From assembly GCA_014281115.1 (NCBI GenBank), contig JACONQ010000020.1, positions 930,001-994,000 on the forward strand: a DNA stretch of 64,000 bases. The letters run 5' to 3'. The notes under the pieces were generated by a model. It worked only from the letters and a program-made list of their open reading frames with translations, did not search any database and was not told where the DNA came from. Both the position numbers and the translations under genes were made by a program. This document shows positions 34,681 to 44,751 of the stretch, one piece after another. The stretch is from Laburnicola sp. R22_1 (Eukaryota > Ascomycota > Dothideomycetes > Pleosporales > Didymosphaeriaceae). How positions within the stretch are numbered: position 1 is the first letter of the stretch; every line of letters starts with the position of its first letter.

Positions 34681-35178
34681 TAAGACGATAAAGGCTTTTA
34701 TCTTAAATAATATAACAAAAAAAGCAGAGCCCTCTGCTTAGTAATTAAAAAGAGCGTGAAAAGGTAATTGGGTATAAAAAAAGCGCATTCGAACTACTAA
34801 GCGAGCTTGGCGGTCTTGGCGCGAGGCTCCCATAAGCAAAATTTATACAAAGAGGCCACTTTAACCTTAAACTAAAAAAAAAAATTAAAAAAGGTGTTTG
34901 GCAAGCCGACCTTTATTATAATATAAGGTTAATTTAATACTACATAATATAGTAATTAATCTAGCGTTTTTCTAGTTCTTAATAGGCTATTTCTATTATA
35001 GAATTTTATATTATCTTTTTTATAGGAGGTAGACCTTGTATATATAGCTTATTAATATACTATAGTAGTTATTTTTTCTATAGTTTTTTTTTGCGACTAA
35101 GGGGTTTCTAATAAAAATATTATAATAATAGCAAATATCCCTCCTACTATTATATACACAGAAAAGCGTTTTAAGGTG
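34681..35178 (-). repeat. R repeat (right part) and short repeat S, copy 2
   Basis: From the gypsy target duplication onwards: ACGATAAAGGC, AGCAGAGCCCTCTGCT hairpin, a B-box-like GCATTCGAAC (reverse strand GTTCGAATGC), AAAGAGGCC, then GGTGTTTGGCAAGCCGACC, and at 35082-35178 the S repeat. The left end of R lies at 27248-27272 across the gypsy element. The hairpin part is the family of the 18.4-kb insertion. R interrupts the pogo transposase frame. Confidence 0.65.
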
Positions 35179-35184
35179 TGTTTT

Positions 35185-35387
35185 TCCTATATAGTATTAA
35201 GAGGTTACTTTTTTTTAGCCTATAATATATAGGTGCCCTAAACTCTATAATAACGCTTTAAAAGCTATAACCGCTTAACGCTATACTTCTATATAATTTA
35301 GAATATATTAAAATATTCTTCTAGCTCTAGAGATTTTAAAGCTTTAATAGCTGCGTTAATTAGGTTTATATTAGTAGAGTTATAAGG
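35185..35387 (-). pseudogene. pogo/Fot1-like transposase, N-terminal piece
   Basis: Minus-strand reading: STNINLINAAIKALKSLELEE, then YFNIF, stop, KYSVKR, and RYYRVQGTY. In pogo/Fot1 proteins this is the N-terminal helix-turn-helix stretch (family pattern AAIxALxxLEPGExxxYTxIAKKYGV.. RHRxVQG). It belongs with the C-terminal piece at 25885-27250. A middle part of about 70 residues expected between them was not found. Confidence 0.75.
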
Positions 35388-35434
35388 TGTTAAAAATATA
35401 CGCGTTTTAGTGTTAACTGTGCGTTAAGTGGGGT

Positions 35435-35459
35435 CTGTGCGTTTAGTGGGGAAACACGG
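35435..35459 (-). repeat. right 25-bp terminal inverted repeat of the island
   Basis: Exact reverse complement of 22743-22767. A second, near-identical block (GTGCGTTAAGTGGGG) lies just inside at about 35419-35433, forming a subterminal direct repeat present only on this side. Confidence 0.88.
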
Positions 35460-35637
35460 TAGTGTGCTCTGAATCGTTCAGAAGGCGTACCCAGCCCCAT
35501 TCGTATTCTCCAAGCCCCACTCTGCCTTGTCAGAACAAGGTCGTGTGCCCACCCTAGGGACAGAGTTATCAAAATTCCTCGCATGTCTTCAACGCACTTT
35601 GTAAGTAGCTTGAGCCAGCGGAGCATCTACCATAACC

Positions 35638-38376
35638 ATGGGTGACCAGCGACCTTTGGATCGGAACCCTTATTTTGTGGATCACTACGAGCACCTCCAC
35701 CGCGTACTGAATCGTCCGCAACTCACTGGTATCAAATCTCATCCACGAGAAGAGAATGTTGCTAACGATATCAATTAGGCATCGGCATCTCCAACTGTGT
35801 AGGGGTAGGCATCTTTGTGACTTCAGGCTCTTTGATCACTACTTCGGGGTCTCTCGGAGGGCCGATTAGTTACCTTGTCGCTGGCAGTATATCAGGATGT
35901 GTACTGTACACACTCACGGAGATGGTCGCCTCGAGGCCACTGACCGGAGCACTGGTAAGTATTTTATAAGGATTTACATATTTATATATAAAAGAGATTA
36001 GCTAAACTTTTTATTAGATCGATTTGCCCCACCATTTTCTAGACCCTGCTGCAGGGTTCGCTGTAGCAGCATCTTATTCGTAAGTCTCGCTCCGTCCTAT
36101 GTTCTTTGCTGTGCGTAGACTCATATAGTTCAGCCTTGCAAATATTCTCTCCATGGCTACACTCACAGCACACTCCGCAAGTCTCATTGCGCTCTTGAAG
36201 GATAAACCAGAACGTTATCCAATAGAAGCCGAGGTCGGTATCAATATTGCACTAATCGCATTGACGACGATAACTCATTGCCTTGGAGTTAAGGTATGTT
36301 TGTGTCTCCCAGTCTGTTACAACAGCCATATTAATTTGCTGTTTAGTTATACGGGCGAATCGAAAGGGTAAATTATCTTGCATCATTCCGAAAACCCATG
36401 GTTCTGACCTTATCTAGGTGGTTGCAGTTTTCAAGCTGAGTCTGTTCGTGCTCGTCTGTATCATAATGCTTGTGGTTAACCTTGGTGGTAAGTCGAGCTA
36501 GAAAAATCCTTAGACTTACCACTTACTTTGGTGCAATAGGTGCTGGGCAACGGACCGGGTCTTACCGAGGAAGTAGGTTATACCGCGCCTCCTCCAAACA
36601 CAATGATCTAATGGTCTGGATAGATTATACGGAGTATGCATTTCCTCCGGGCTTCAAACCAACAGGGTTCAACAGTACGTGTAACACAGCTGCAATCGCA
36701 CATCAATTACCTCTCCTGGGGTACCACGCCCATGGTATCTTTTGGGCACGATTGAGTCTATTAAATGTCCTGTGGTGAAAGTGTTCTTGCTGACTTGTGC
36801 CCGTACATTTAGCAACGTCAAATGACTTTGTCGGAAGGGAAGGCGTACCCGACACACAGTTCGGCATCCCAGGTTCTTCTGGTCAACTATTCGGCTTTCT
36901 GTAAGTGAACTGACCTCTGTCCAGCCTTGCTACTGATAACTGTTTAGTAGCTCCGTCACATTCGCGATGTTCTCTTGTTACGGAGGCGAAATCATTGCCA
37001 TGACAGCCGGCGAGGCAAAGGAGCCTTTTAAGGACGTTCCTGTAGTGATGTCCTTCGTCTATCTGGTACCGCTGTCTCTGTACCCTCTCATTCTCATGTC
37101 AGCGGCATCAAACGTCAATTATGCCGACCCCAGCCTGCCCGTCATATGGAGCCCCGGCAGTGGAGCTTCAGAACTGTCTCCGTTCGTCATCGCGGTTCAA
37201 ACATCGGCAATCTCTGGCCTGGCAAGAGCACTGCAGCTCTTCTTCATTATTTCAGCTTATACCACGGCGTAAGTCGTGGAAGCCACATGGATAGCTTTGT
37301 CGCTGACGATTTATAGGAACACGGGGTTGTACGTGGCATCGCGCAGTGTATTCATGCTCGCACAGACGTATCTGCCCAGGAAGGTGGCAGATATTTTCGG
37401 CAGAACGAATAATGGTCATACGCCGCTTGCTGCGATTCTCTTATGCTCGGTCTTCGGCTTCATATCGCTTTCCAGTGTGAACAGACAGGCATATGATCAG
37501 GTAACAAGACAAGTATCATTCCTCTGTTGGATGCCTTCGACTGACATACGATGCAGCCACGTCAAACTATGACCGCCTTCTTCACCGGATCCATTGCCTG
37601 TGTCTATATTTGCCAATGCGTCACTTTCCTAAAATTCAAAGCCGGGTGAGACTTAACCTCAACGAGATCTGATACTGCCCAGGTGTCACTGACACAATCC
37701 CCAGACTTGAGCGACTCGAGAAGCGGCAAATCCTAAGTCGAAACGACCCTCTCTACATATCCAGAATGTTCAAATCGCGCTGGCAACCGCTGCCAGCCTA
37801 TGTAGGCATCGTCGGGTGCGCATTCGTGGCAATTTGGGCTGGCATTCCTCCACTATACATCCTAGGAGCAAAGGGTGGCCTAACATCGACCACTCATCTC
37901 AAGTCGACCGTTGCTCTCGCCTTGGATGTATTCGGCGCTTATCTAGGGGTAAATATATGCGACCACTATCATGAACGCTACTGACCGCATTCCAGCCCTT
38001 ACTCTTCGCAACCTTCTACCTCACGTACAAATACATAACGCCTCGCTCCTTTGGTGTAGAGGTTAACGACCTCACGCCCGGGGATTACATCCTCGGTGAT
38101 CTGTCCACCATTGAAGGTGTAGATCCCGCTGCGGGCTCGATGTCGGGCATCGATGGGGTAGAACTGGAAGCGGAACAATCACACAAAGATAATTCAATCG
38201 ATAGAACAGTCAGTGCGGCCCACGAACTAAGCCCTGATCTGCAAGACGAGTACGAGACGCAGCGGGCGCGGGAAGAAGAACGTGAAAGGATGGAGCAGTT
38301 ATTAGAGGCGCGCCCGAGACGGATGGAAAGGAGATTGGCGAGGGAGCTTTGGAGCTGTATTGTTGTGGATAAGTGA
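35638..38376 (+). CDS. amino acid permease (APC superfamily), 13 exons
   Basis: Exons: 35638-35728, 35779-35954, 36018-36079, 36134-36293, 36347-36367, 36418-36487, 36540-36674, 36813-36900, 36948-37268, 37317-37500, 37557-37645, 37705-37948, 37996-38376 (2022 nt, 673 aa, all phases agree). First helix GIGISNCVGVGIFVTSGSLI carries the glycine-rich APC start; further helices include ILSMATLTAHSASLIALL, YGRIERVV, SVTFAMFSCYGGEIIAMTAGE and ACVYICQCVTFLKF. The long acidic/basic tail is cytosolic. Likely plasma-membrane amino acid uptake; substrate unknown. Exon 5 is only 21 nt. Intron 1 has a perfect GCTAAC branch site. Its start lies 178 bp from the transposon island, so upstream control may have been altered. 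Confidence 0.88.
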
Positions 38377-38748
38377 CGGCAAGTTTATCCTCGGTCCTTG
38401 CATAGATATCCCAGAATAAGTCAACTCAGGGTTCTGACGATCATTATTGCTTAGTGTCTTTATGCTATGGGGACAAGGTTAGGGATGTGGACGAGTGGGC
38501 AGCGTTGCATTTGAGCATGTAGGACAGTTTCATTTAAAATTATAAATACACTCCACGTCTCCAAGAATATCTCGCTCGCCGCTTGTAGCCTGGCAATTTG
38601 CGCATGCGCAGGTAGGTCCCCACCCATCATTGGGCTGCGTTGTGGATTCCGGATCCATCGGCTTCTCCTTCATATCTGTTTCCATACGTTCTTCCGCTTA
38701 GGCTCGCTCACCAGGGTATCTTTTAGTCTTCGCGATCTTCCCATTACT
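38377..38748. other. intergenic between convergent genes
   Basis: 3' flanks of the permease and the cupredoxin gene. Nothing else seen. Confidence 0.5.
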
Positions 38749-39393
38749 TTATAGCAGGAGGAAAGCGAACATGCCGAGGGCGGCGGTCAAGATGGCGTTG
38801 TTCGCGGTAAGCGTTGAAGCTGCGCCCTGTTCTGGGTTTTCGCCTCCCTCCATGCCTCCCTCCATCATGGTGCCGTTCATGAGCTGGCCACCCACACCAG
38901 CAGTGGTCGTAGGCGAGGTGTTGCTCGTAGCCTGGGCTGCCGCCTCCATGAAAGCCTCGATGGTGTTCGGGCCGCTTCGGCTGTCGATTTGTCAGATCTT
39001 GCACATCATAAGACTAAATATAGAGTATACTTACGGTGGGTTGATGACACCGACCATACCATCCTGGCAGTGGTTGCCCCGGGAGCAGTAGTACCAGAGC
39101 GGCTGCGAGGCGTTTGTGATGTTGATCATGTAAGTCATCTCGGCAGCGCCCATCTCGCTAGGGATAAACCCGGACCAGAAGCCGTTCTCCATAGGCTCGC
39201 ATGGCTTCGCGAAGGTGGCTTGGGCGACTGAGTGGCTCTTGGGCCAGAACCTGAAGGTGACAGTGTCGCCCTCGGCGGCAGTGAGGTTGGAAGGCTCGAA
39301 GGTCAAACTATTGTTTCCGACCACGACGACATGGTCAGCGGCGATAGCGGAGCCAGCAAGGGCGGCCGTGGCAGCGAAGAGTGAGTAACGCAT
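38749..39393 (-). CDS. secreted cupredoxin-domain protein, probably GPI-anchored
   Basis: Two exons, 39393-39035 and 38980-38749 (591 nt, 196 aa; 54-bp GT-AG intron). The signal peptide MRYSLFAATAALAGSAIA is followed by a plastocyanin-like domain of about 100 residues: VGNNSLTFEPSNLTAAEGDT, FWPKSHSV (His ligand candidate), then YYCSRGNHCQDGM with Cys, His and Met in the type-1 copper order. A Thr/Ser/Gly/Met-rich linker and a hydrophobic C-terminus (AILTAALGMFAFLLL) suggest a GPI anchor. Such extracellular serine-rich cupredoxins are common in plant-associated fungi; the role is unknown. Confidence 0.88.
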
Positions 39394-40920
39394 TATTATT
39401 GGATGGGAAGTAGAGAGACTAGCTCGTTCAAGGGAAGGTAGAAATAAGGTGGGTATGAGGAAGCGAATCGAGATAGTTAGAATCGAGATAGTTGGAGTCG
39501 GAGTGTATTGGAATGAACTGGACCAGCCTGAGGAGAGGAAGTCAAACCTGAGGGCATTTGAGGTGATTATATATGGTCATGGATTGAAACGCAGTGGTTG
39601 ACCAAGCCTCAGGACGCTGACAGACTGGCCGAAGAGAGCACCGTGGAAACATGTCTGCGACTTCAGGCGTCGCGAAGGCATGCTGGTACCGCGCCTCGCT
39701 TCTGGATCCGGAAGTCTGGAGAACCCCAAGGCCTTGTGATTGGCGCAATCTGCCACAACCGCGTTATGATCCGCCACTGAGGCTTGACGGTTTACCTTGG
39801 TAGCTGAGGGGCCATGTTGGCGGTTTGAGCCTGAGATCATAGGACCTTGTGTTTAGCCTTTAGCGCCTTTTGGGAAGGGGATGAAACTTGGTGAGCGCAC
39901 ATGAGACGAACTTGAGGCGGCGCACGGGCCAAGCTCCGGACGCTAGGTGAACTTCGTTTGGTGTTGACTCGGGACATGCCGGTTGGCAACTCTTGGGGGC
40001 TTCTGCACTGCAGCTGGGCTGCTGACGGGTCGAACGGCGCAATGTTTCTTCGGTCTTGGCCAGCGGGACGACGGCAAAGACACTGCCGGACAGCGTCGTC
40101 ACATCTGTCGCGGTAGCCCCCAATCACATGATCGTCAGTTCGATGGCACCGCTCGTTGCGACGCAGGCACTTCGAGTTCTGCGGCGGTCCATGTCAGGCC
40201 ACCCATCATCACGCTTGCTAGTACCTAGTCGACGCAGATGGCAGTGAGGCATTTGATGCTGCACGACCCCGCGCTGTTACCTTAGGTACGCGCCACCTCG
40301 CGGCTACTTCGCAACTTTCGGCACCTGTACGCTTCCGATGAGGCCCACATGCTACCTTGACCGTGCTGTATTGACAATTCATCTATCTAGAATGCAAGCC
40401 CCAGCATCGAGCTGTAATGGTGCTAGAAGGCGGGCCACGTTTATTGATCACCGTTGCAGCTTGCCCGTTGAGCTCCTAGGCCAGCCGGACCCGGTTACAC
40501 GCACCCAAAAATAATCGCTACTATGACAGCGAGCTCCCGTACCGATCAATAAGCTATGAGCTCACTTACATTCTTTTAGCTTCCGATGGAACTAGATGGG
40601 TCACCTGAGCCCTACTTTGGTCTGCTTCCGGATTGCTTCCAGCAAAGCAATTCTTGACGCGTCATGGTCTACCCTTGCTAACATACGAATTGAGCCACTA
40701 TTCGTTGTCGCCGTCACCGTGGGTACTAACGAGCTATGATGAAATACATGGACCATATGGTAGGACTTCAGTATAAAGCTGACGGCGTCGTGGAGCAAAT
40801 AACTCATTCACTCAACAGTCAATTCCTCCAAACCCACGAACCTCAACGACCCCTTCCGCTCACCAGGCCATCTAAACGTCCTCCAAACGTTCGATAATAG
40901 TCAATATCTAAATCTTCATC
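39394..40920. other. intergenic, no gene recognised
   Basis: Shared upstream region of the diverging cupredoxin and cerato-platanin genes. A short repeat AATCGAGATAGTT is present twice near 39470-39490. Several overlapping short frames on both strands lack motifs. Confidence 0.5.
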
Positions 40921-41393
40921 ATGAAGTTCTCCACTGCAATTGCTGCCGTCGCTCTTAGCTTTGCTTCGCTCAGCTCCGCCATCACCGTATCCTACGATCC
41001 TGGTTACGATAATGCGGGCCGTTCTATGACCGCGGTTTCCTGCTCCGATGGTGCCAACGGTCTGATCACCAAGTACGGCTGGCAAACACAAGGACAGATC
41101 AAGACCCCATACTTCGGTGGCTACCAAGGTGTCGCGGGCTGGAACTCGCCCCAGGTACGACTCCGCATTCGAGTCTGTCATATTGCGAACGCTAATATAT
41201 TTTGCAGTGCGGAACATGCTACAGTGTGACATACAGGGGAAAGACTATCTACGTCCTCGCCATCGACCACACGGCCGCCGGCTTCAACATCAACACCAGG
41301 GGCATGAATGCTCTGACCAACAACCAAGCTGTGCAGCTTGGACGTGTCGATGCCACATACTCTCAGGTCGCGCTCAACAAATGCGGCCTATAA
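40921..41393 (+). CDS. cerato-platanin family secreted protein
   Basis: Exons 40921-41154 and 41208-41393 (420 nt, 139 aa). Signal peptide [20 protein letters not shown], then [22 protein letters not shown], and after the intron [20 protein letters not shown], ending in NKCGL. Four cysteines remain after signal removal and match the two disulphides of the family; the length is typical. These small expansin-like wall proteins are recognised by plants as elicitors and may be phytotoxic (family knowledge). ATG in CATCATGAAG context at 40921. Confidence 0.95.
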
Positions 41394-42359
41394 TGGTTGC
41401 GCAGAGTTCTCAGTTGTTACAAAATCCTACGCGGAGTGACGGCCAAATGTAGAAAGAGCAGGGATAATATCTATTGAATCACGAGGCGCGAGCATGACCG
41501 TGTTTCGTAGCATTGCATCTACCGCTTCATTCCTTAATTTCTAAAGCTTAATGCAAATATATTGATAATCATTGATACTTCGTAGTTGTTCTGCTCCTTC
41601 TTCTCCTACTAACTATACTTGGAAGCATGGACTACCTAGGTATCCTCGAACCTAAAGATTTACTACCTCTACTCTGGTCCGGCTACGCTTGCTTTCGCCG
41701 GCTCGACTTGCGTCAGATGATTTTTGCGGCTGAATCTTGATTAGATCATTGTGCATGAATATGGTTTGTTAGCGGCATCACCCCACCACAATCTACCGCG
41801 ACATGTCGGGTCTTTTAGGTCTAGTAATAAAGGAGCTAGGTACCTCTTCTTGTGACATCAGTATGACACTTGGTTTGCTCGTCCTAACGCATAGCTCCAA
41901 CTTTATGAAGCGTAGCCTTCCCTCGCGGGGTTTCCTACGATAGGTAATCATGATACAATAAAGTCATGTTGGAGACTCAGGGTGTGAGGTAGGTGTCCAG
42001 CCCGTACCTCCGTACACTTTGTTGACATGCGACTTCTTATCTTTCCATAATGAGTGTATCCGAGAAAGGAAAGTCGCTGCGGTGTTGCTGCATTACAACT
42101 GACCATCTTGATAGTGAATACACAGCACACGTCCTGACTTACGCCCAATAGCTCTACCACCCGTAATCTACAACTACAATGCACGAGAAGCAGGCTTCAG
42201 GCAATGTTCTCGAACATGTATTCCATCCCCTGACTGATGAGTTGTCTCATCACAATATCAATCCATCCAACAGCCCCCTCCAACATTGTACACCCAAACA
42301 CGAATATTTAACAACCCCCCCCCCCCCACCGGCCACCTCTCTACAACCCCAACGCCATC
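41394..42359. other. intergenic, ends in a poly-C tract
   Basis: No coding signal recognised. An uninterrupted run of about 13 C lies near 42317-42329, shortly before the possible small gene at 42360. Confidence 0.5.
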
Positions 42360-42695
42360 ATGGCAGGTCCCACTCTCCCCACTGCCAACCTCTCCTCCTT
42401 CCCGAAAAACCACCTCGCCACCTGCCCCTGGGTAATCACTTGTTCTCTAAAGGGCCAATGCCGCGCACAGCGTAACCGAAAATCGGAGTCTACGCACGAC
42501 ACGATTAGTGGCATGTCAGCGGTCCTGCACGCCAAGGCCTGTGCCATGAGCGACGAGAACGGCTGGTCGGTGGGCGGGGTCCAGGTGGAGAAGGACGAGG
42601 TTGCGGTGTCGATGTGGTCGTACTCGTGTGGTAAGGTTGTCATGGGGGTGTGGGTAGCGCGCGCTTTCTTGCCTTTTGGGGATGAGGAGGACTAG
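42360..42695 (+). CDS. small hypothetical protein, 111 aa
   Basis: Single open frame with a good start context (GCCATCATGGCA). The product contains four Cys in CPWVITCSLKGQC and SYSCGK, no signal peptide, no membrane helix and an acidic end (FGDEED). I do not recognise a family. GTAATC..AAAG inside could also be an intron. Kept only because of the start context and composition; it may be spurious. Confidence 0.3.
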   Translation: MAGPTLPTANLSSFPKNHLATCPWVITCSLKGQCRAQRNRKSESTHDTISGMSAVLHAKACAMSDENGWSVGGVQVEKDEVAVSMWSYSCGKVVMGVWVARAFLPFGDEED

Positions 42696-44011
42696 GTGGT
42701 GGGTTTGTCTGGTGGGATTCATTCTTGACTCTCGTTAGCTTGGTGGCTAGCTTGCCTTGTGTATATCCATGGGATGATACCTAGGATATGCTACCATAGG
42801 TATGGAAAATCATGATCATAAAGGCGGATACGAAGGGAAATCGAATTCGGCGCTACGGTTCGGACATGCGTTCAAATGAATGCAACGCAGTACCTCTATA
42901 GCGAAAAATGTTATGGAGGAAAAAAAAGATTATGGTAATGGTCACGAGGACGATTGACGCATGATTACAACGTTGCACATAAGATATGGAGTTTAGCACA
43001 TCCTTCGTAGCATAGTATGCTGGGACACGAGGACGATTGACGCATGATTACAACGTTGCACATAAGATATGGAGTTTAGTACATCCTTGGTAGCATAGTA
43101 TGCTGGGACAGACGGTCCTTGAGAACTGTCAACATTCAGCATATGCTCAGTGGCTATAGGGAAGGAACCATTTACCCATGTCTGGCCATTATTTACCCGC
43201 TTTCCTTCGTCGATTGAGTACGCTTTTTTCGACCTGTATCGAGTTTTGTACCTCCGGGGCATTGATCGTATTGTGACGAGGCAGACAGTTAATGAGCATT
43301 GTCTGCTTTGAGTCTATATGCATGCTCAATATCGGAGGGAAACACTTGTATCTTTCAGGTTGATTCTATCCCTCTGTTTAGTTTGTCTTCCCCCACCTAG
43401 TATCCCTTTTTTCCTATGTAATTACTGTACTTTAAATTCAAAATAATAATAAATTAAGAAAAAAAAAACTGCTGTCCACGTCCTTTCTACGTGCTTCTTT
43501 CTTTCAGTAAATGCCCGACTGTGTCAAATATTTTATAACAGGGTTGCCGAGCCGCCCCGTATAAGGCGTAATGAGTGGGTACATTTGTGCTAGCGGACTT
43601 TGATTACAGAAAGTGAGATCGATTGAATGCAGATGAGATGGCCAGTCGGTTAGAAAGACTCAATGTGTGTTGGTTAATGTATGTGAAGATGATAGGAGGT
43701 AGATCGTGTGCTGGAATGATGTAGAAAGCATACCAAAATTATAATTCGAGTGCCTAGCTTGTGGTTTTGTATTCACCAAGTCGACTGTTTGCGAAGGTAT
43801 TGCAGTGTATTACCGCCCAGAGGAATCATGGACGCGGAGAAAGATGTAGAAACACAATCCTGGATGGACTGTATACTGGGAAACAATGTAGAGAAGGACG
43901 TAAATAATATCATGGACCAAGAGTGAATGAGATATGCACTTTAGTTGATCATATAACCTGAGCACAGCCAAGCTACCTTTCCTAAAAGCCCCTTCCACGA
44001 CTCACCACCAC
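42696..44011. other. intergenic with a local tandem duplication
   Basis: No gene recognised. It holds the 83-bp duplication listed separately and an A-rich stretch near 43440-43470. Confidence 0.5.
42943..43108. repeat. 83-bp tandem duplication, two copies
   Basis: The block starting CACGAGGACGATTGACGC at 42943 recurs at 43026 with two differences visible (GCACATCCTTCG against GTACATCCTTGG). A recent duplication by this near-identity. Confidence 0.93.
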
Positions 44012-44751
44012 TCAAGGACCCTGCACCGTCATCGAAGCAGACCCACTACTATGGTACCCCTCAGTCGCCAAAATCTGATAATCATGCGCCCCAAGTTTCA
44101 ATCCATACTTCGTCCAAGCATCAAAGTGCGCCTGGACATTAATCGTCCCGCCGACCCTCTTCTGCCGCCTCACGCTCCAAAACTGCGGAAACGTGCTGGT
44201 TCCCTCGATGCTAGGCTGGTTCACCCGCGTCGTCTGGAGGATGTCGTAGGTGCCGCCGTCGACGCTGATAGTGCCCTTTTTGCTCGCCGCAGAAGCAGGG
44301 TTGTAGCTGCCGTACGTCTCGACGATGTAGTATTCGACGAGCGGGTTGCGCGTCCAGCCGTATAGACTGACGTACGAGTTTTGCGAGGCTGCGTTCCAGG
44401 TTCCGGAGTAGGTTACGGTGCGGCCTGCTCCTGGCTTCCAGCCTTTGCCGGCGACGAAGTTGCCGACGTTGTTCCACGACGTGGAGTATTTGCCAGCCGC
44501 CTGTTAGTCGTGTTAGCATGGTTCTCCCTTGTAAATGGAGGCGAGGCGCGAGATCTTACTTCGTTGTTGTAGGTTACGCTACCCTGGCCGTCGGTCCAGA
44601 AGGAGTAGAAGAAACCATTGTGGGTACCCGTTCCGGGAGAGGTTTGGATTCCCCGCGTGAGAAGGTTGAGGGGAGATGTGACGTTGACGGGGCTGGCGAG
44701 CACCGAGGCAGCGGCGCCGAGGGCGACCAAGACGGAGGAGAAGGCGACCAT
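44012..44751 (-). CDS. GH11 endo-1,4-beta-xylanase, secreted
   Basis: Exons 44751-44560 and 44500-44012 (681 nt, 226 aa; 59-bp intron). A signal peptide ([11 protein letters not shown]) and short propeptide come before the GH11 jelly-roll: [48 protein letters not shown] (first catalytic Glu in the EYY(I/V)VE motif), [16 protein letters not shown], and [13 protein letters not shown] (second catalytic Glu). It splits xylan backbones in plant cell walls. Length is typical and no carbohydrate-binding module follows. The gene is intact. Confidence 0.96.

Larger units (their letters stand above)
22743..35459 (-). mobile_element. nested, RIP-mutated transposon island based on a pogo/Fot1-like DNA transposon
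   Basis: An AT-rich block with sharp edges. Its two ends carry an exact 25-bp inverted repeat (22743-22767 and 35435-35459). Minus-strand relics of a pogo-type transposase lie at both sides of a gypsy element (N-terminal piece near 35.2-35.4 kb, C-terminal piece 25.9-27.25 kb). Subtracting the two LTR elements leaves about 2.5 kb, the usual size of Fot1/pogo elements. The whole block shows C-to-T/G-to-A decay (TA-rich, stops from CAG/CAA/TGG). Interpretation as one host transposon with later nested insertions is inference from this geometry. Confidence 0.75.

Noticed and set aside
22743..35459. Island considered as a Starship-type giant element
   Set aside because: No tyrosine-recombinase captain, no cargo genes; short inverted repeats and pogo transposase explain it better.
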